From Streptococcus suis (GTDB lineage: Bacteria > Bacillota > Bacilli > Lactobacillales > Streptococcaceae), in assembly GCF_019856455.1 (NCBI RefSeq), contig NZ_CP082205.1:1488001-1552000 (forward strand): a stretch of 64,000 bases of DNA. The letters are read 5' to 3'. This document shows positions 15,281-24,527 of the stretch, piece after piece (positions within the stretch are counted from its first letter, which is position 1; every line of letters begins with the position of its first letter). The notes below the pieces were generated by a model that searched no databases, was not told the origin of the DNA, and saw only the letters and a program-made list of their open reading frames with translations. A program made the translations under genes and the position numbers.

Positions 15281-16288
15281 ATGGGATTATTAAATTTTTC
15301 ATTTGGAAAAAAGAAAAAAACTTATACTCAGAATAAGAGCGAATATCCGGTCAATTCCAATCAAAGCACTTTAGAAATAAAACCATTTTATAACGCAAAA
15401 CTTGAATGCGGACTTACTCCAGGGCAACTTATTCTAATTGACTGGACAAACAAAACAGGAAGAAGTGAAAATTTTCCAGGATACTTCAAATACACTTTTG
15501 GGATTGACGCTAAAAGAGAACAGGAGAAGTTATTAAACAACGGATATTTTGAATTTTTTAAAACTTTGAAACCTTTAAAAGTCCCTGAATTAAAATCTAT
15601 TCTTATAGCGCATCAACTTCCCGCCACAGGAAAAAAAGAAAATCTTTCGAGGCGGATAACAGAAAATATTGATTTAAATTCTCTTGAAATTCCTGTATCT
15701 TATATCTTGACCGACAAGTCAAAAGATATATTAAACAAAAATGACGGATACGTCAGATCTTATCATGATAAATATTTCGATATGGAGAGTTACCATGCAT
15801 ATAAAAATGAACTAGCTTTTAATGGCGGATATGGTGATATTAAATGGGCATATCTTAACGATGAATCTATTAAAAATACTTTAGCAGGAGACTATGGCTT
15901 ACTTAGAAATACTAAATTTGCTCAGTATCACCAATTATTTGATGAAAACAAAATAGTAGATTCATTTTCTTTTATTATTGAAGTCTTTTTAATGGATGTA
16001 TCGGGCTTAGATAATGGGTATAATTATGATAGAAAACCGTATTATGACAATATTTTTGTCAATACAAATATATTAAATAAGATACAAGTTATTGGAGATC
16101 AGTTAGATCAAGATGATTTTGAATTCGCATTTGATCGTGCTTGTTGGATTATATCTAATTTGCCTGCCAATCACTTTCTAACAAATGATGACTATTCATT
16201 TTTAAAAGAAAACATTCTATCAGCAACAACTGAGAAAATAGAAAAGTATTTCGAAAAATATTCTAAATTTAAACGAAGATTAGAGTAA
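15281..16288 (+). CDS. SAP-domain-like accessory protein of the lysogeny module
   Basis: A 335-residue soluble protein with AAAGGAG before the ATG. Residues about 100-125 (LKPLKVPELKSILIAHQLPATGKKENLSRRI) fit a SAP motif, a small DNA-binding helix pair. The rest is rich in Tyr/Asp/Asn and unrecognised. The gene is AT-rich compared with the early operon. It sits between the ImmA-like protease and the SLATT/TIR-like pair, where temperate phages carry accessory genes. Function unknown. Confidence 0.6.
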   Translation: MGLLNFSFGKKKKTYTQNKSEYPVNSNQSTLEIKPFYNAKLECGLTPGQLILIDWTNKTGRSENFPGYFKYTFGIDAKREQEKLLNNGYFEFFKTLKPLKVPELKSILIAHQLPATGKKENLSRRITENIDLNSLEIPVSYILTDKSKDILNKNDGYVRSYHDKYFDMESYHAYKNELAFNGGYGDIKWAYLNDESIKNTLAGDYGLLRNTKFAQYHQLFDENKIVDSFSFIIEVFLMDVSGLDNGYNYDRKPYYDNIFVNTNILNKIQVIGDQLDQDDFEFAFDRACWIISNLPANHFLTNDDYSFLKENILSATTEKIEKYFEKYSKFKRRLE

Positions 16289-16352
16289 AAAAATCCCACA
16301 CTCTCCGAACCATCGGCGAGGTTGTGGATATTTATAGGGGATAGGAGGAAAC

Positions 16353-16784
16353 ATGGAACAAGATGAATATCTAAATTCTAGACTTGATAATCAAATTTCA
16401 TGGTACGATAAGAAAAGTCAACACCATCAAAAATGGTATAAATGTTTGAAATGGACGGAAGTGTTCCTTGGATTCTTAGTTCCGATTGTAACCACTTCTA
16501 AACTCCCTTGTTATGGATTGATATCAGCTATTTGTGCAGGCGGGATGTTGCTTTGTGAAAGTTTTATTTCTATCTCGAAACACCGAGATAATTGGATTGA
16601 CTATCGTCGTACGACAGAATTATTAAAACATGAAAAGTATATGTTTTTAACGAAGACTGGAGTATATAAAAATGAAAATGATAGCTTTGCATTACTTGTA
16701 GAGCGTTGCGAGACTATCATTTCTAGCGAAAATATAAACTGGGCTAATTTACAAACCGATACCATTCAAAGAAAGGATACCTGA
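16353..16784 (+). CDS. SLATT/DUF4231-like two-TM membrane protein
   Basis: A 143-residue protein with two adjacent hydrophobic segments (residues about 33-50 and 54-71) and a helical cytoplasmic tail. The pattern ISWYDKKSQHHQKWYKCLKW, membrane hairpin, then RTTELLKHEKYMFLTKTGVY matches DUF4231, a member of the SLATT class of predicted pore-forming effectors. SLATT proteins are often paired with nucleotide-signal sensors or producers in defence loci. It is followed, with a 1-nt TGATG overlap, by a TIR-like gene. A good ribosome site (GATAGGAGG) precedes it. Confidence 0.75.
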   Translation: MEQDEYLNSRLDNQISWYDKKSQHHQKWYKCLKWTEVFLGFLVPIVTTSKLPCYGLISAICAGGMLLCESFISISKHRDNWIDYRRTTELLKHEKYMFLTKTGVYKNENDSFALLVERCETIISSENINWANLQTDTIQRKDT

Positions 16785-17380
16785 TGGCTAAGCATAAATG
16801 TTTTATTTCATTTAAATCCCAAAATATGGATTACAAAACATATATACAGAATGAACTGGATGTAGACATGATCGATAAATCTTTAAACGAACCGATACAA
16901 TCCCAAGACGAAAACTACATCATGCGAAAAATACGAGAAGATTACCTAAAAGATTCCACGGTTACTATACATCTTATCGGACAATATAGCTCCGAAAATA
17001 ATTGGCTACAAAATCAGAATTACATAAAGCGTGAATTGCAAGCTTCACTATCTAATACATCTGCAGGAACAAGAAACGGTATACTAGGCGTTGTACTACC
17101 CGAAATGTATGACAACATTTATACCGGCACTTACACTTGCAGTGAGTGCGGAAGTAGTCATAACGGTGTGAAAATCAACGACGACACAACAGTATCAGAA
17201 TTTAACTACAACTACTACTTGCCACTCAATCAAGGAAAATGTGCATGGACTGAAGAAGATAGATATTGTGCGTTAGTTAAATGGGAAGATTTTATAAAAA
17301 GTCCAAATGAATATATTGACAAAGCTTTTGAAAAGCGAAATAATGAAAATTTAACGAAAAAAATAAAGGTCAGACCATAG
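16784..17380 (+). CDS. TIR-like (MTH538/DUF1863, ThsB-like) protein
   Basis: A 198-residue protein starting KHKCFISFKSQNMDYKTYIQNEL, the first strand and loop of a TIR-like fold. DYLKDSTVTIHLIG (residues about 53-66) and NYIKRELQASLS (about 81-92) follow, in the order seen in MTH538/Thoeris ThsB-like proteins. Such domains either make a cyclic ADP-ribose signal or bind proteins. A CxxC (CSECG) lies near residue 120. Co-translation with the upstream SLATT-like membrane protein suggests a sensor/effector pair; this is inference. Confidence 0.75.
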   Translation: MAKHKCFISFKSQNMDYKTYIQNELDVDMIDKSLNEPIQSQDENYIMRKIREDYLKDSTVTIHLIGQYSSENNWLQNQNYIKRELQASLSNTSAGTRNGILGVVLPEMYDNIYTGTYTCSECGSSHNGVKINDDTTVSEFNYNYYLPLNQGKCAWTEEDRYCALVKWEDFIKSPNEYIDKAFEKRNNENLTKKIKVRP

Positions 17381-17390
17381 AAGTCCAACC

Positions 17391-17573
17391 TTAAAGAATT
17401 TCATAAGTTTTAGCAAAAATATCTGGTTTTACAGGGTAACGCTCCCCATCAACACCAGTGATAACCCAATCACCTGCAGAAGCCTTCATAGTGCCTTCCA
17501 GGGTCTCTATATACTGTACTTCACTGATTTGCTCTGCGTCAACCACTACTGGAATTTTTCTAACTTTAACCAT
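17391..17573 (-). CDS. PGDYG-like phage protein
   Basis: A 60-residue protein reading MVKVRKIPVVVDAEQIS... ETLEGTMKASAGDWVITGVDGERYPVKPDIFAKTYEIL, the pattern of small phage proteins of the PGDYG type. Function unknown. I chose ATG 17573 after AGGTGG; a GTG nine bases upstream is in frame. It is convergent with the TIR-like gene. Confidence 0.65.
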   Translation of the reverse strand: MVKVRKIPVVVDAEQISEVQYIETLEGTMKASAGDWVITGVDGERYPVKPDIFAKTYEIL

Positions 17574-17628
17574 ATTTACCACCTGCCTGCTATTTTTGAT
17601 TACATTATAGCATACTTTAGAAGAAAAT

Positions 17629-17673
17629 AAAAAAAAGCCCCACGCTCAACTTTGACCGGTCCGAGCGCAAGGC
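17629..17673 (-). terminator. Terminator-like hairpin upstream of the PGDYG-like gene
   Basis: On the minus strand GCCTTGCGCTC pairs with GAGCGTGGGGC (several G-U pairs) and is followed by eight T. It would stop leftward transcription coming from the integrase side before the PGDYG-like gene. Confidence 0.5.
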
Positions 17674-17759
17674 AAAAAGGTAAAGAAATCTTTTCAAAAG
17701 ACATTATCTTTTGAAGTGTTTTCTTATACCCATTTTAACAGAAAATGAGGTAAAAAACA

Positions 17760-18833
17760 ATGAATATTAAACCGTACATAAAAAACGGAAAGACTTATTA
17801 CAAATTCGTACTATATGTTGGTGTAGTTGACGGGAAACGAAAATACGTCAAGCGTGCCAATTTTAAAACAAAGGCCGATGCTAGAGCGACAATACTTTCT
17901 TTGCAAGAAGAAATTGACCGACCTGTAGGTGATTTGACCTTCCAAGAGCTGACAGAGAAATGGCTAAAAATCTACGAAACTGAGGTAGCAGAAAGCACCT
18001 ATATCAAAACAAGTAGGAACATCAAACACCACATCACTCCAACTATCGGACACCGGAGGATTTCTGAGATTACAGCCCTGGAACTGCAACACCACACGCA
18101 ACACTGGTGTTCCAAATTAAAATACGGCAGGAAAATATTAGGTCTGGTCAAAACGATCTATCGTTACGCAGTACGTATGGGCTTCATTGCCATCAGTCCG
18201 GCAGAAAGTGTCACAGCCCCGAAACTAAAACGAACCGTCAGCACGACCAAAGACTTCTACGACAAGCACGAATTAAAAGAGTTCATGCAAAGAGTAGAGG
18301 CAACTGGGGACATTCGCAAAATAGCTCTCTTCCGAGTACTGGCTTTTACAGGTATTCGCAAAGGCGAACTCCGTGCGCTTCATAAAGACGACCACTACTC
18401 TAAAACCTTGCGGATCAATAAAGCAGTCACAAGAGGTTTTGCAGGCGAAGAGATAGGGCCAACTAAGAACAGTTCTAGCGAACGTCTGATTAGCTTAGAC
18501 GATAAGACAGACCAAATTCTACATGAGTTAAAACGACAATACCCAACCACCACACTCTTATTTGAGAGCGAAACAGGGGGCATTCTGTCACCCACCGACC
18601 CTAGAAGATGGTTACTTGAAATCATAGAAGGAACAACGCTATCAGAAATTAACATCCACGGTTTTCGCCATACCCATGCCAGCTTGATATTCGATGCAGG
18701 CATGACACTTAAACAAGTTCAGCACAGATTGGGGCACTCCGATATGAAGACCACAATGAATGTTTATACACATATTACCCAATCAGCAGTGGACAATATC
18801 GGAGAAAAATTTTCAAAATACTTAGATTTTTAA
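17760..18833 (+). CDS. int: Prophage tyrosine-type site-specific integrase
   Basis: It integrates and excises the prophage at the tmRNA gene. The 357-residue protein has an arm-binding N-terminus (MNIKPYIKNGKTYYKFVLYVG), a core-binding helical domain (about 60-150) and the catalytic domain with Arg in TGIRKGEL (near 203), HGFRHTH (near 302), LGHSDMKTTM and the nucleophile Tyr in NVYTHI (near 336). It looks full length. It reads toward the tmRNA 3' end, with repeated putative arm sites just beyond its stop. Confidence 0.95.
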   Translation: MNIKPYIKNGKTYYKFVLYVGVVDGKRKYVKRANFKTKADARATILSLQEEIDRPVGDLTFQELTEKWLKIYETEVAESTYIKTSRNIKHHITPTIGHRRISEITALELQHHTQHWCSKLKYGRKILGLVKTIYRYAVRMGFIAISPAESVTAPKLKRTVSTTKDFYDKHELKEFMQRVEATGDIRKIALFRVLAFTGIRKGELRALHKDDHYSKTLRINKAVTRGFAGEEIGPTKNSSSERLISLDDKTDQILHELKRQYPTTTLLFESETGGILSPTDPRRWLLEIIEGTTLSEINIHGFRHTHASLIFDAGMTLKQVQHRLGHSDMKTTMNVYTHITQSAVDNIGEKFSKYLDF

Positions 18834-18844
18834 GTTATCATTCT

Positions 18845-18973
18845 CACGTTTTGGGTATCACTTTGGGTATCACTTATATGAAAAATTGTGATAATTTATG
18901 ATAGCACAAAACACAAAAAACGTTGATTTAACAACGTTTTTGACAAGTTATAACAAGTTATAAAAACCATATA
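18845..18973. other. Prophage attachment region (right end) at ssrA
   Basis: Between int and the tmRNA 3' end lie two close copies of TTTGGGTATCAC (about 18850-18874), which look like integrase arm-type sites, and a second pair ACAAGTTATA/ACAAGTTATA (about 18943-18962) next to the tmRNA. The crossover core is expected in the tmRNA 3' end from 18974 onward. The matching left att site lies outside the window. Confidence 0.6.
18915..18941. terminator. Bidirectional terminator between int and ssrA
   Basis: A symmetrical hairpin, AAAAAACGTTG and CAACGTTTTT around ATTTAA, has A and T runs on both sides, so it can end int transcripts rightward and tmRNA transcripts leftward. Confidence 0.75.
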
Positions 18974-19318
18974 TGGAGCTGGTGGGAGTCGAACCCACGT
19001 CCAAACACCTGCTAACTTATTCGTCTACAACCATAGGTTATGTCTTGCTTTAACTTGGGCTCGATACATAACTCAAACCTAGACCAAGCGAGTCAGTAAA
19101 TCTCTTTTGGAACAGCCTGACTCAATCCCAACGTAGCTTGTTATTTTAAGACCAATCAGCAAACACAAGCAATTCGCGAATGGTCACGCAGGCAGGTTAT
19201 TAAGCTGCTAATGCGTAAGTGTTTGTATTTTTTGCAGTTATATTTAACTGGCATTTTTACATCTGCCGATGAGTTGCAGAACAAGCCTCATAATGCCTGT
19301 CGAATCCGTAACAACCCC
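18974..19318 (-). ncRNA. ssrA: Transfer-messenger RNA (tmRNA)
   Basis: It rescues stalled ribosomes by trans-translation. The minus strand starts GGGGTTGTTACGGATTCGAC and ends GGGTTCGACTCCCACCAGC plus TCCA, with an encoded CCA. The tag frame reads AKNTNTYALAA then TAA (about 19202-19237), a streptococcal-type degradation tag. The tRNA-like ends pair with one wobble. A consensus promoter precedes it. The prophage is inserted against its 3' end and leaves a complete tRNA-like domain. Confidence 0.97.
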
Positions 19319-19339
19319 GTAGGATTTGATACAGGAATT

Positions 19340-19368
19340 ATTATAGCAGAATTTTTTATAAATAGCAA
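19340..19368 (-). promoter_or_regulatory. tmRNA promoter
   Basis: TTGCTA (19363-19368) and TATAAT (19340-19345) on the minus strand are 17 bp apart, placing the start about 15 nt upstream of the mature tmRNA 5' end. Confidence 0.8.
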
Positions 19369-19427
19369 AATTATTTTACATTTTCCTTACAATTTAAAAA
19401 ATTTTTGAAATATGGTAAAATGAAAGT

Positions 19428-20021
19428 ATGTATAAATTTTGGCAAAAAACCATTCAAGTATTAAGTATTTTGACCCTTATCGGGACTGCTATTTTTCTGT
19501 TTTGGCTCTATAAGATTGGCATTTTGAACGACCAAAATGTCTTAAGCGATTTAATCAAAAGCCAAGGTGCTTTAGGTAGCCTCTCCTTTTTAGCTATTCA
19601 GATTATTCAAGTTGTATTTCCGATTATTCCAGGCGGTGTTACGACTGTTGTAGGTTTCCTCGTATTTCATTTTTGGTGGGGATTCTTTCTCAATTATCTT
19701 GGAATTTCAATCGGTAGTATCATCCTTTTCTGGTTGGCTCGTCGCTATGGAAAGAAATTTTGTCTTCTCTTCATGTCTGAAGATACGTTTTACAAATATG
19801 AAAGCAAAATTGATAATAAACGTAGTTATGAAATTTTCTTTGTTCTTTGTATGCTTTCTCCCATTTCTCCAGCTGACATAGTGGTAATGATTACTGGATT
19901 AACAAGCATGAGCTATCGGAAATTTATTATGATTACTTTACTTTGTCGCCCTTTCTCAGTTGTGGCCTATAGCTTCTTTTGGATCTATGGCAGCCAATGG
20001 TTGCAGCAATTGTTAGGATAA
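19428..20021 (+). CDS. TVP38/TMEM64 (VTT-domain) membrane protein
   Basis: A 197-residue integral membrane protein with about five or six hydrophobic segments. The central motif PIIPGGVTTVVGFLVFHFWWGFFLNYLGISIGS (residues about 65-97) is the VTT/SNARE-associated signature, and LCMLSPISPADIVVMITGLTSMS is the second re-entrant half. The family is linked to lipid scrambling or polyprenyl-phosphate transport. An extended -10 (TGGTAAAAT) ends 6 nt before the ATG and no ribosome site is visible, so the mRNA may be leaderless. Confidence 0.88.
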   Translation: MYKFWQKTIQVLSILTLIGTAIFLFWLYKIGILNDQNVLSDLIKSQGALGSLSFLAIQIIQVVFPIIPGGVTTVVGFLVFHFWWGFFLNYLGISIGSIILFWLARRYGKKFCLLFMSEDTFYKYESKIDNKRSYEIFFVLCMLSPISPADIVVMITGLTSMSYRKFIMITLLCRPFSVVAYSFFWIYGSQWLQQLLG

Positions 20022-20027
20022 AAATGA

Positions 20028-20057
20028 ACACCCTTATCTTCGGACAAGGGTGTTTTG
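20028..20057. terminator. Bidirectional terminator
   Basis: ACACCCTT...AAGGGTGT with flanking A and T runs lies between the convergent VTT gene and the end of the polyamine operon. Confidence 0.85.
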
Positions 20058-20058
20058 T

Positions 20059-20934
20059 TTATTCTACAATCTGCTGATACATATGTGGTCTGCGGTCTCT
20101 AAAGAGTCCCCAATCCAAACGTTCACGCGCACCCTTATCCAAGTCATAAGTAGCTAGCAAGACTGCTTCTTCCTCCCGTCCCGCTTTTTCAATCACTTCA
20201 CCTGTTTCATCCGTCATAAAGGATGAACCATAGAAACGCAGGCTAGAAGACTGCCCACCATTTTCTGTAGAAGGTTGAACTTCCTCCAGACCAATCCGAT
20301 TGGCTGCAATAACTGGGGTGATATTGGCCGCAGCATGGCCCTGCATAGTCCGCTGCCAATGGCCCTGACTATCCGTATCCAAAATCGGCTCCGAACCAAT
20401 GGCTGTTGGGTAAAAGAGTAATTCCGCCCCATTCAAAGCTAAACAGCGGGCAGTTTCTGGGAACCATTGGTCCCAACAGATGCCAATGCCAATTTTCGCA
20501 TAACGAGTTTCCCAGACTTTAAATCCAGTATTTCCAGGTGTGAAGTAAAACTTCTCCTGATAATAATGGTCGTCAGGGATATGAGTCTTGCGGTAAACTC
20601 CCAAAACACTACCATCCGCATCAATAACTGCAATCGAGTTATACAGGCTATTGCCATCCTTTTCATAAAAAGAAACGGGCAAAACCACCTGCAATTCCTT
20701 GGCAATAGGAATAAAGTGCTGAACAGCAGCATTTTCCTCTACAGACTTGGCATAGTTATAATAATCATACTGGCGTTCTTGACAAAAATAAGGACGCTCA
20801 AAGAGTTCAGGCAGGAGAATAATCTGCGCTCCCTGACGAGCAGCCTGTCTGACCAAACGCTCTGCGGTCGCCAAATTTTCCCAAAGGTCCTGACTACACT
20901 GCATCTGGACAGCTGCTACAGTAACATTTCTCAT
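20059..20934 (-). CDS. aguB: N-carbamoylputrescine amidase
   Basis: It hydrolyses N-carbamoylputrescine to putrescine, CO2 and ammonia, the third step from arginine. The 291-residue nitrilase-superfamily enzyme has the Glu-Lys-Cys triad in LLPELFERPYF (Glu near 42), YRKTHIPDD (Lys near 120) and GIGICWDQWFPE (Cys near 154). It is the last gene of the operon, 111 nt after aguA, with a short imperfect hairpin in the gap. Confidence 0.94.
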   Translation of the reverse strand: MRNVTVAAVQMQCSQDLWENLATAERLVRQAARQGAQIILLPELFERPYFCQERQYDYYNYAKSVEENAAVQHFIPIAKELQVVLPVSFYEKDGNSLYNSIAVIDADGSVLGVYRKTHIPDDHYYQEKFYFTPGNTGFKVWETRYAKIGIGICWDQWFPETARCLALNGAELLFYPTAIGSEPILDTDSQGHWQRTMQGHAAANITPVIAANRIGLEEVQPSTENGGQSSSLRFYGSSFMTDETGEVIEKAGREEEAVLLATYDLDKGARERLDWGLFRDRRPHMYQQIVE

Positions 20935-21045
20935 ATTTTCTTCCTTTTCATAATTTCTTTATGGGAGATACAAGGGCTCTGAGACAAGGAAGGCCAGAGC
21001 CGGCTATACTGGAGTATGCCAATCCGGCTTGACGCTGTATCAGAG

Positions 21046-22143
21046 TCATTTAGCCCCATAAAGGGGGATTTGCTGGGTGATACAGTGAATATTCCCACCC
21101 CCTAGCAGGATGTCGCGAGCTGGTATGCCAACGACTTTTCTAGTTGGAAAAAGCTGCGCTAAAAGATTAAGTACCTGCGCATCATGCTCGTCATCAAACT
21201 GAGGTACCAGAACCGCGCCGTTACTGACGTAAAAATTCACATAGGAAGCCGCCAAGCGTTCTCCAACAGTCCTTTCTTCCTCCCCCGCTTCATAAACATA
21301 GCCTGGCAAGTCCTCTTCTGTTATTAGAATAGGATATTTGGGAATAGGCAGTTTGTGGACGGTCAACTTTCTCCCCTTGGCATCAACCTGTTTTTCCAAG
21401 TAGTCCAAATCAGCCTTGGACATGGTATATTGGGGGTCTGCCTCATCATCCGTCCAGGCTAAAACTATCTCAGCTGGACCGACGAAGGCCGCAACATTGT
21501 CCACATGTTCATTGGTTTCATCATTGAAGATACCATATGGGAGCCAGAGGACCTTTTCAGCTCCGAGAGTATCTAGAAGCACTTGCTCAATCTGAACCTT
21601 TGTCAGATGAGGATTGCGACCTGGACTGAGCAAACAAGATTCGGTCACCATGATGGTTCCTTCACCATCGCTATGGATGGCTCCTCCTTCCAGGACAAAG
21701 GGATGGACATCATGGACTGGCAGACCGATGGCCTTGCTAAATCGACTAGCCACCTGATCATCTGCTTCATAGTCCTGATAAAGACCATCGTAGCTTCCGC
21801 CCCAAGCGTTAAAGGCCCAATCGACAGACAAAGCTCTGCCATTTTCATGAACCAAGACCGTCGGACCTGTGTCACGCGCCCAAGCGTCGTTTGTGGGGAT
21901 GTCCAGGTAGGTAACACCATCACCCAGCATGGATTGGGCCTCCTCACGGTGTGCTTCATTCACCAAGAGATAGACCTGCTCGCTTTCAGCAATGGTTTTG
22001 ATGACCTGGCTGAAGGATTTTTTTGCCCCCTGACCATCAAAGGGCCAGGAACCAGGGCGGGTCGGCCACACCATTAGGGTTCCATGATGGGGCTCATACT
22101 CAGCAGGCATGCGGTAACCCGCTGCTTTGGGATTTTCTATCAT
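21046..22143 (-). CDS. aguA: Agmatine deiminase
   Basis: It converts agmatine to N-carbamoylputrescine and ammonia. The 365-residue pentein-fold enzyme shows [43 protein letters not shown] and the catalytic-Cys segment [12 protein letters not shown] (near 355). Length is normal. Its ATG overlaps the nspC stop (ATGA). Together with AguB it links the decarboxylase product agmatine to putrescine, rather than serving the energy-yielding deiminase pathway, since no transcarbamylase or antiporter is adjacent. Confidence 0.94.
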   Translation of the reverse strand: MIENPKAAGYRMPAEYEPHHGTLMVWPTRPGSWPFDGQGAKKSFSQVIKTIAESEQVYLLVNEAHREEAQSMLGDGVTYLDIPTNDAWARDTGPTVLVHENGRALSVDWAFNAWGGSYDGLYQDYEADDQVASRFSKAIGLPVHDVHPFVLEGGAIHSDGEGTIMVTESCLLSPGRNPHLTKVQIEQVLLDTLGAEKVLWLPYGIFNDETNEHVDNVAAFVGPAEIVLAWTDDEADPQYTMSKADLDYLEKQVDAKGRKLTVHKLPIPKYPILITEEDLPGYVYEAGEEERTVGERLAASYVNFYVSNGAVLVPQFDDEHDAQVLNLLAQLFPTRKVVGIPARDILLGGGNIHCITQQIPLYGAK

Positions 22144-23267
22144 GACAACCTCCCCTTGAAATCTTCATAGCCAAAGCTTTTGATAATTCGACAGTCGCCT
22201 GTCTGATCCATCAAGACCAGACTTGGCAGACCGATGCCATTGAAGGTATTATTTTTGACAAAAGAATAGATGGCCATGTCCTCAAAATAGAGCTTGTCAC
22301 CAATCTCCACAGGCTTTTCAAAGGAATAATCGCCGATGATATCGCCCGTCAGACAGGTATTAGAAGACAGTCGGTAAGTATAGGACTTTTCACCAGCCTC
22401 AAAGCCATGGCGAAGCGGTGGACAATAGGGCATTTCCAAGACATCAGGCATATGGCAAGTAGCCGAAGCATCCAAAACCAGCGTCTCAATACCATTTTCA
22501 ACGATATCTAAAACTTCTGTCACCAAATACCCCGCATTGAGGGCAATGGCTTCACCAGGCTCAATGTAAATTTCCAATCCATAAATTTCCTGCATGTGCT
22601 GGATAGAGGATATCAGCAATTCTACATCATAGTCTTCTCTGGTCACATGGTGGCCACCACCCATATTGAGCCATTTGACTTTGTGAAGGTAGGGACCGAA
22701 TTTGGCCTCAACAGCATCCAAGGTCGTTTTCAAATCATCTGAATTTTGTTCGCAGAGAGTATGGAAATGCAGGCCATCCACCAAGTCCAGCAGGTCTTCT
22801 GAAAACTGGTCAATGCGAACACCAAAACGAGAACCCGTTGCGCAGGGATCATAGAGTGCATGTTCACCTTGGGTGGAACATTCGGGATTGATGCGTAAAC
22901 CAACACTGACTCCTGCTACTCTGCATTTGTCAACGTGCTTGCGGAGCTGGCGCGCTGAATTGAAGACAATGTGGTCAGAAATCTCCAGAAGTTCATCCAT
23001 ATCGCTATCCTTAAAGGCTGGGGCAAAAACATGAACCTCGCCTCCAAATTCCTCACGACCCAGCCTAGCTTCATAAAGACCTGAAGCAGTTGTTCCAGCT
23101 AAGTACTGACTGATTAGCGGATAGGTAGCATACATGGAGAAGGCCTTTTGAGCCAAGAGCACCTTGCAACCTGTACGCTCTTGGACAGACTTGAGAATTT
23201 CTAAATTGTTGACCAGCTTGGCTTCGTCAATGACATAGGCTGGCGTTGGGACTTGATCAATTCTCAT
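22140..23267 (-). CDS. nspC: Carboxynorspermidine/carboxyspermidine decarboxylase
   Basis: A PLP enzyme of the alanine-racemase fold that decarboxylates carboxyspermidine to spermidine. The 375-residue protein has the PLP lysine in [14 protein letters not shown] (Lys near 41), [16 protein letters not shown] and [12 protein letters not shown]. It follows the lys1-like dehydrogenase with no gap and overlaps aguA by 4 nt, so the two carboxyspermidine steps are made from one message. Confidence 0.93.
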   Translation of the reverse strand: MRIDQVPTPAYVIDEAKLVNNLEILKSVQERTGCKVLLAQKAFSMYATYPLISQYLAGTTASGLYEARLGREEFGGEVHVFAPAFKDSDMDELLEISDHIVFNSARQLRKHVDKCRVAGVSVGLRINPECSTQGEHALYDPCATGSRFGVRIDQFSEDLLDLVDGLHFHTLCEQNSDDLKTTLDAVEAKFGPYLHKVKWLNMGGGHHVTREDYDVELLISSIQHMQEIYGLEIYIEPGEAIALNAGYLVTEVLDIVENGIETLVLDASATCHMPDVLEMPYCPPLRHGFEAGEKSYTYRLSSNTCLTGDIIGDYSFEKPVEIGDKLYFEDMAIYSFVKNNTFNGIGLPSLVLMDQTGDCRIIKSFGYEDFKGRLS

Positions 23268-24527
23268 CTAGTCCACCAAAACTGGATTTTCTACTACCTG
23301 CCAAGGTAGACCATACTGGTTGAGCAGGTCCATAAATGGATCTGGATCCAATTCCTCCAAGTTGTAAACCCCTGGTTTCTTCCAAGTTCCGTCCATGACA
23401 AGCTTGGTTCCAATCATAGCAGGAACACCAGTTGTGTAGGAAATAGCCTGTGAACCAACTTCCTTGTAACATTCCTGGTGGTCACATACGTTGTAGATGT
23501 AGATGGTCTTCTCCACACCGTCTTTGACACCAGTGAAAATACAGCCGATGTTGGTCTTGCCAACTGTACGAGGACCAAGGCTAGCAGGGTCTGGTAATAG
23601 TGCTTTAAGGAATTGGATTGGCACCACTTCTTGTCCATTAAAGTTGATTGGATCCGTACGCAAGAGACCAACATTTTCCAAACATTTCATGTGAGTCAAG
23701 TAGGATTGACCGAAAGTCATAAAGAAGCGGATGCGTTTGACACCTGGAATATTCTTAGCAAGGGATTCGATTTCTTCGTGGTGGAGGAGGTACATGTCTT
23801 TCTGGCCAACTTCTGGGAAATCATATTCTCGTTTGATCGACATAGCTTCGACTTCCACCCATTTGCCGTTTTCCCAGTAGGAACCTGGTGCTGAAACTTC
23901 ACGCAAGTTGATTTCTGGGTTAAAGTTGGTCGCAAATGGATAACCGTGGTCTCCACCGTTACAATCTAAGATGTCGATGTAATGAATTTCATCGAAATAA
24001 TGTTTTAATGCGTAGGCTGAGAAGACGCTGGTCACCCCTGGATCAAATCCGGATCCCAAAAGTGCTGTCAGCCCTGCTTTTTCAAAACGCTCCTTATAAG
24101 CCCACTGCCATGAGTAGTCAAAGTAAGCCGTAAAGCCCTCTTCAGCACAGTGTTTTTCGTAAATAGCCCGCCATTCTGGGTCTTCTGTATCCTCACACTC
24201 GTAGTTGGCCGTGTCGATATAGTCCACGCCCGTCGCCAAGCAGGCATCCATGATGGTCAAGTCTTGGTAAGGCAGGGCAACGTTCAAGACTGCTTTTGGC
24301 TGGTAGCTTTCAATCAAGGCAATCACTTCTTCTACCTTGTCCGCATCCACTTGGGCAGTTTCAATTTTTACAGACGTTTTTTCTTCCAAAACAGCCTTCA
24401 AATCATCACACTTGGACTTGGTACGGCTGGCAATCATGACTTCCTTGAAGGTATCTTCTGCCTGACAAACCTTGCTGATGGCAACTTGGGCAACTCCGCC
24501 ACAACCAATAACTAACAAACGACTCAT
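23268..24527 (-). CDS. lys1: Carboxynorspermidine synthase (saccharopine dehydrogenase family)
   Basis: It condenses a diamine with aspartate semialdehyde and reduces it with NAD(P)H to the carboxy-polyamine. The 419-residue protein starts MSRLLVIGCGGVAQVAISK, a Rossmann nucleotide site, and has the saccharopine dehydrogenase pattern (NVALPYQDLTIMDACLATGVDYIDTANYE, GFDPGVTSVFSAYALKHYFDEIHYID). It is annotated lys1-like in streptococci, but the nspC neighbour shows the polyamine role. Start touches the speE stop. Confidence 0.92.
   Translation of the reverse strand: MSRLLVIGCGGVAQVAISKVCQAEDTFKEVMIASRTKSKCDDLKAVLEEKTSVKIETAQVDADKVEEVIALIESYQPKAVLNVALPYQDLTIMDACLATGVDYIDTANYECEDTEDPEWRAIYEKHCAEEGFTAYFDYSWQWAYKERFEKAGLTALLGSGFDPGVTSVFSAYALKHYFDEIHYIDILDCNGGDHGYPFATNFNPEINLREVSAPGSYWENGKWVEVEAMSIKREYDFPEVGQKDMYLLHHEEIESLAKNIPGVKRIRFFMTFGQSYLTHMKCLENVGLLRTDPINFNGQEVVPIQFLKALLPDPASLGPRTVGKTNIGCIFTGVKDGVEKTIYIYNVCDHQECYKEVGSQAISYTTGVPAMIGTKLVMDGTWKKPGVYNLEELDPDPFMDLLNQYGLPWQVVENPVLVD

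Noticed and set aside
19211..19408. A 65-codon plus-strand frame over the tmRNA 5' half
   Set aside because: It is antisense to ssrA, without a ribosome site.
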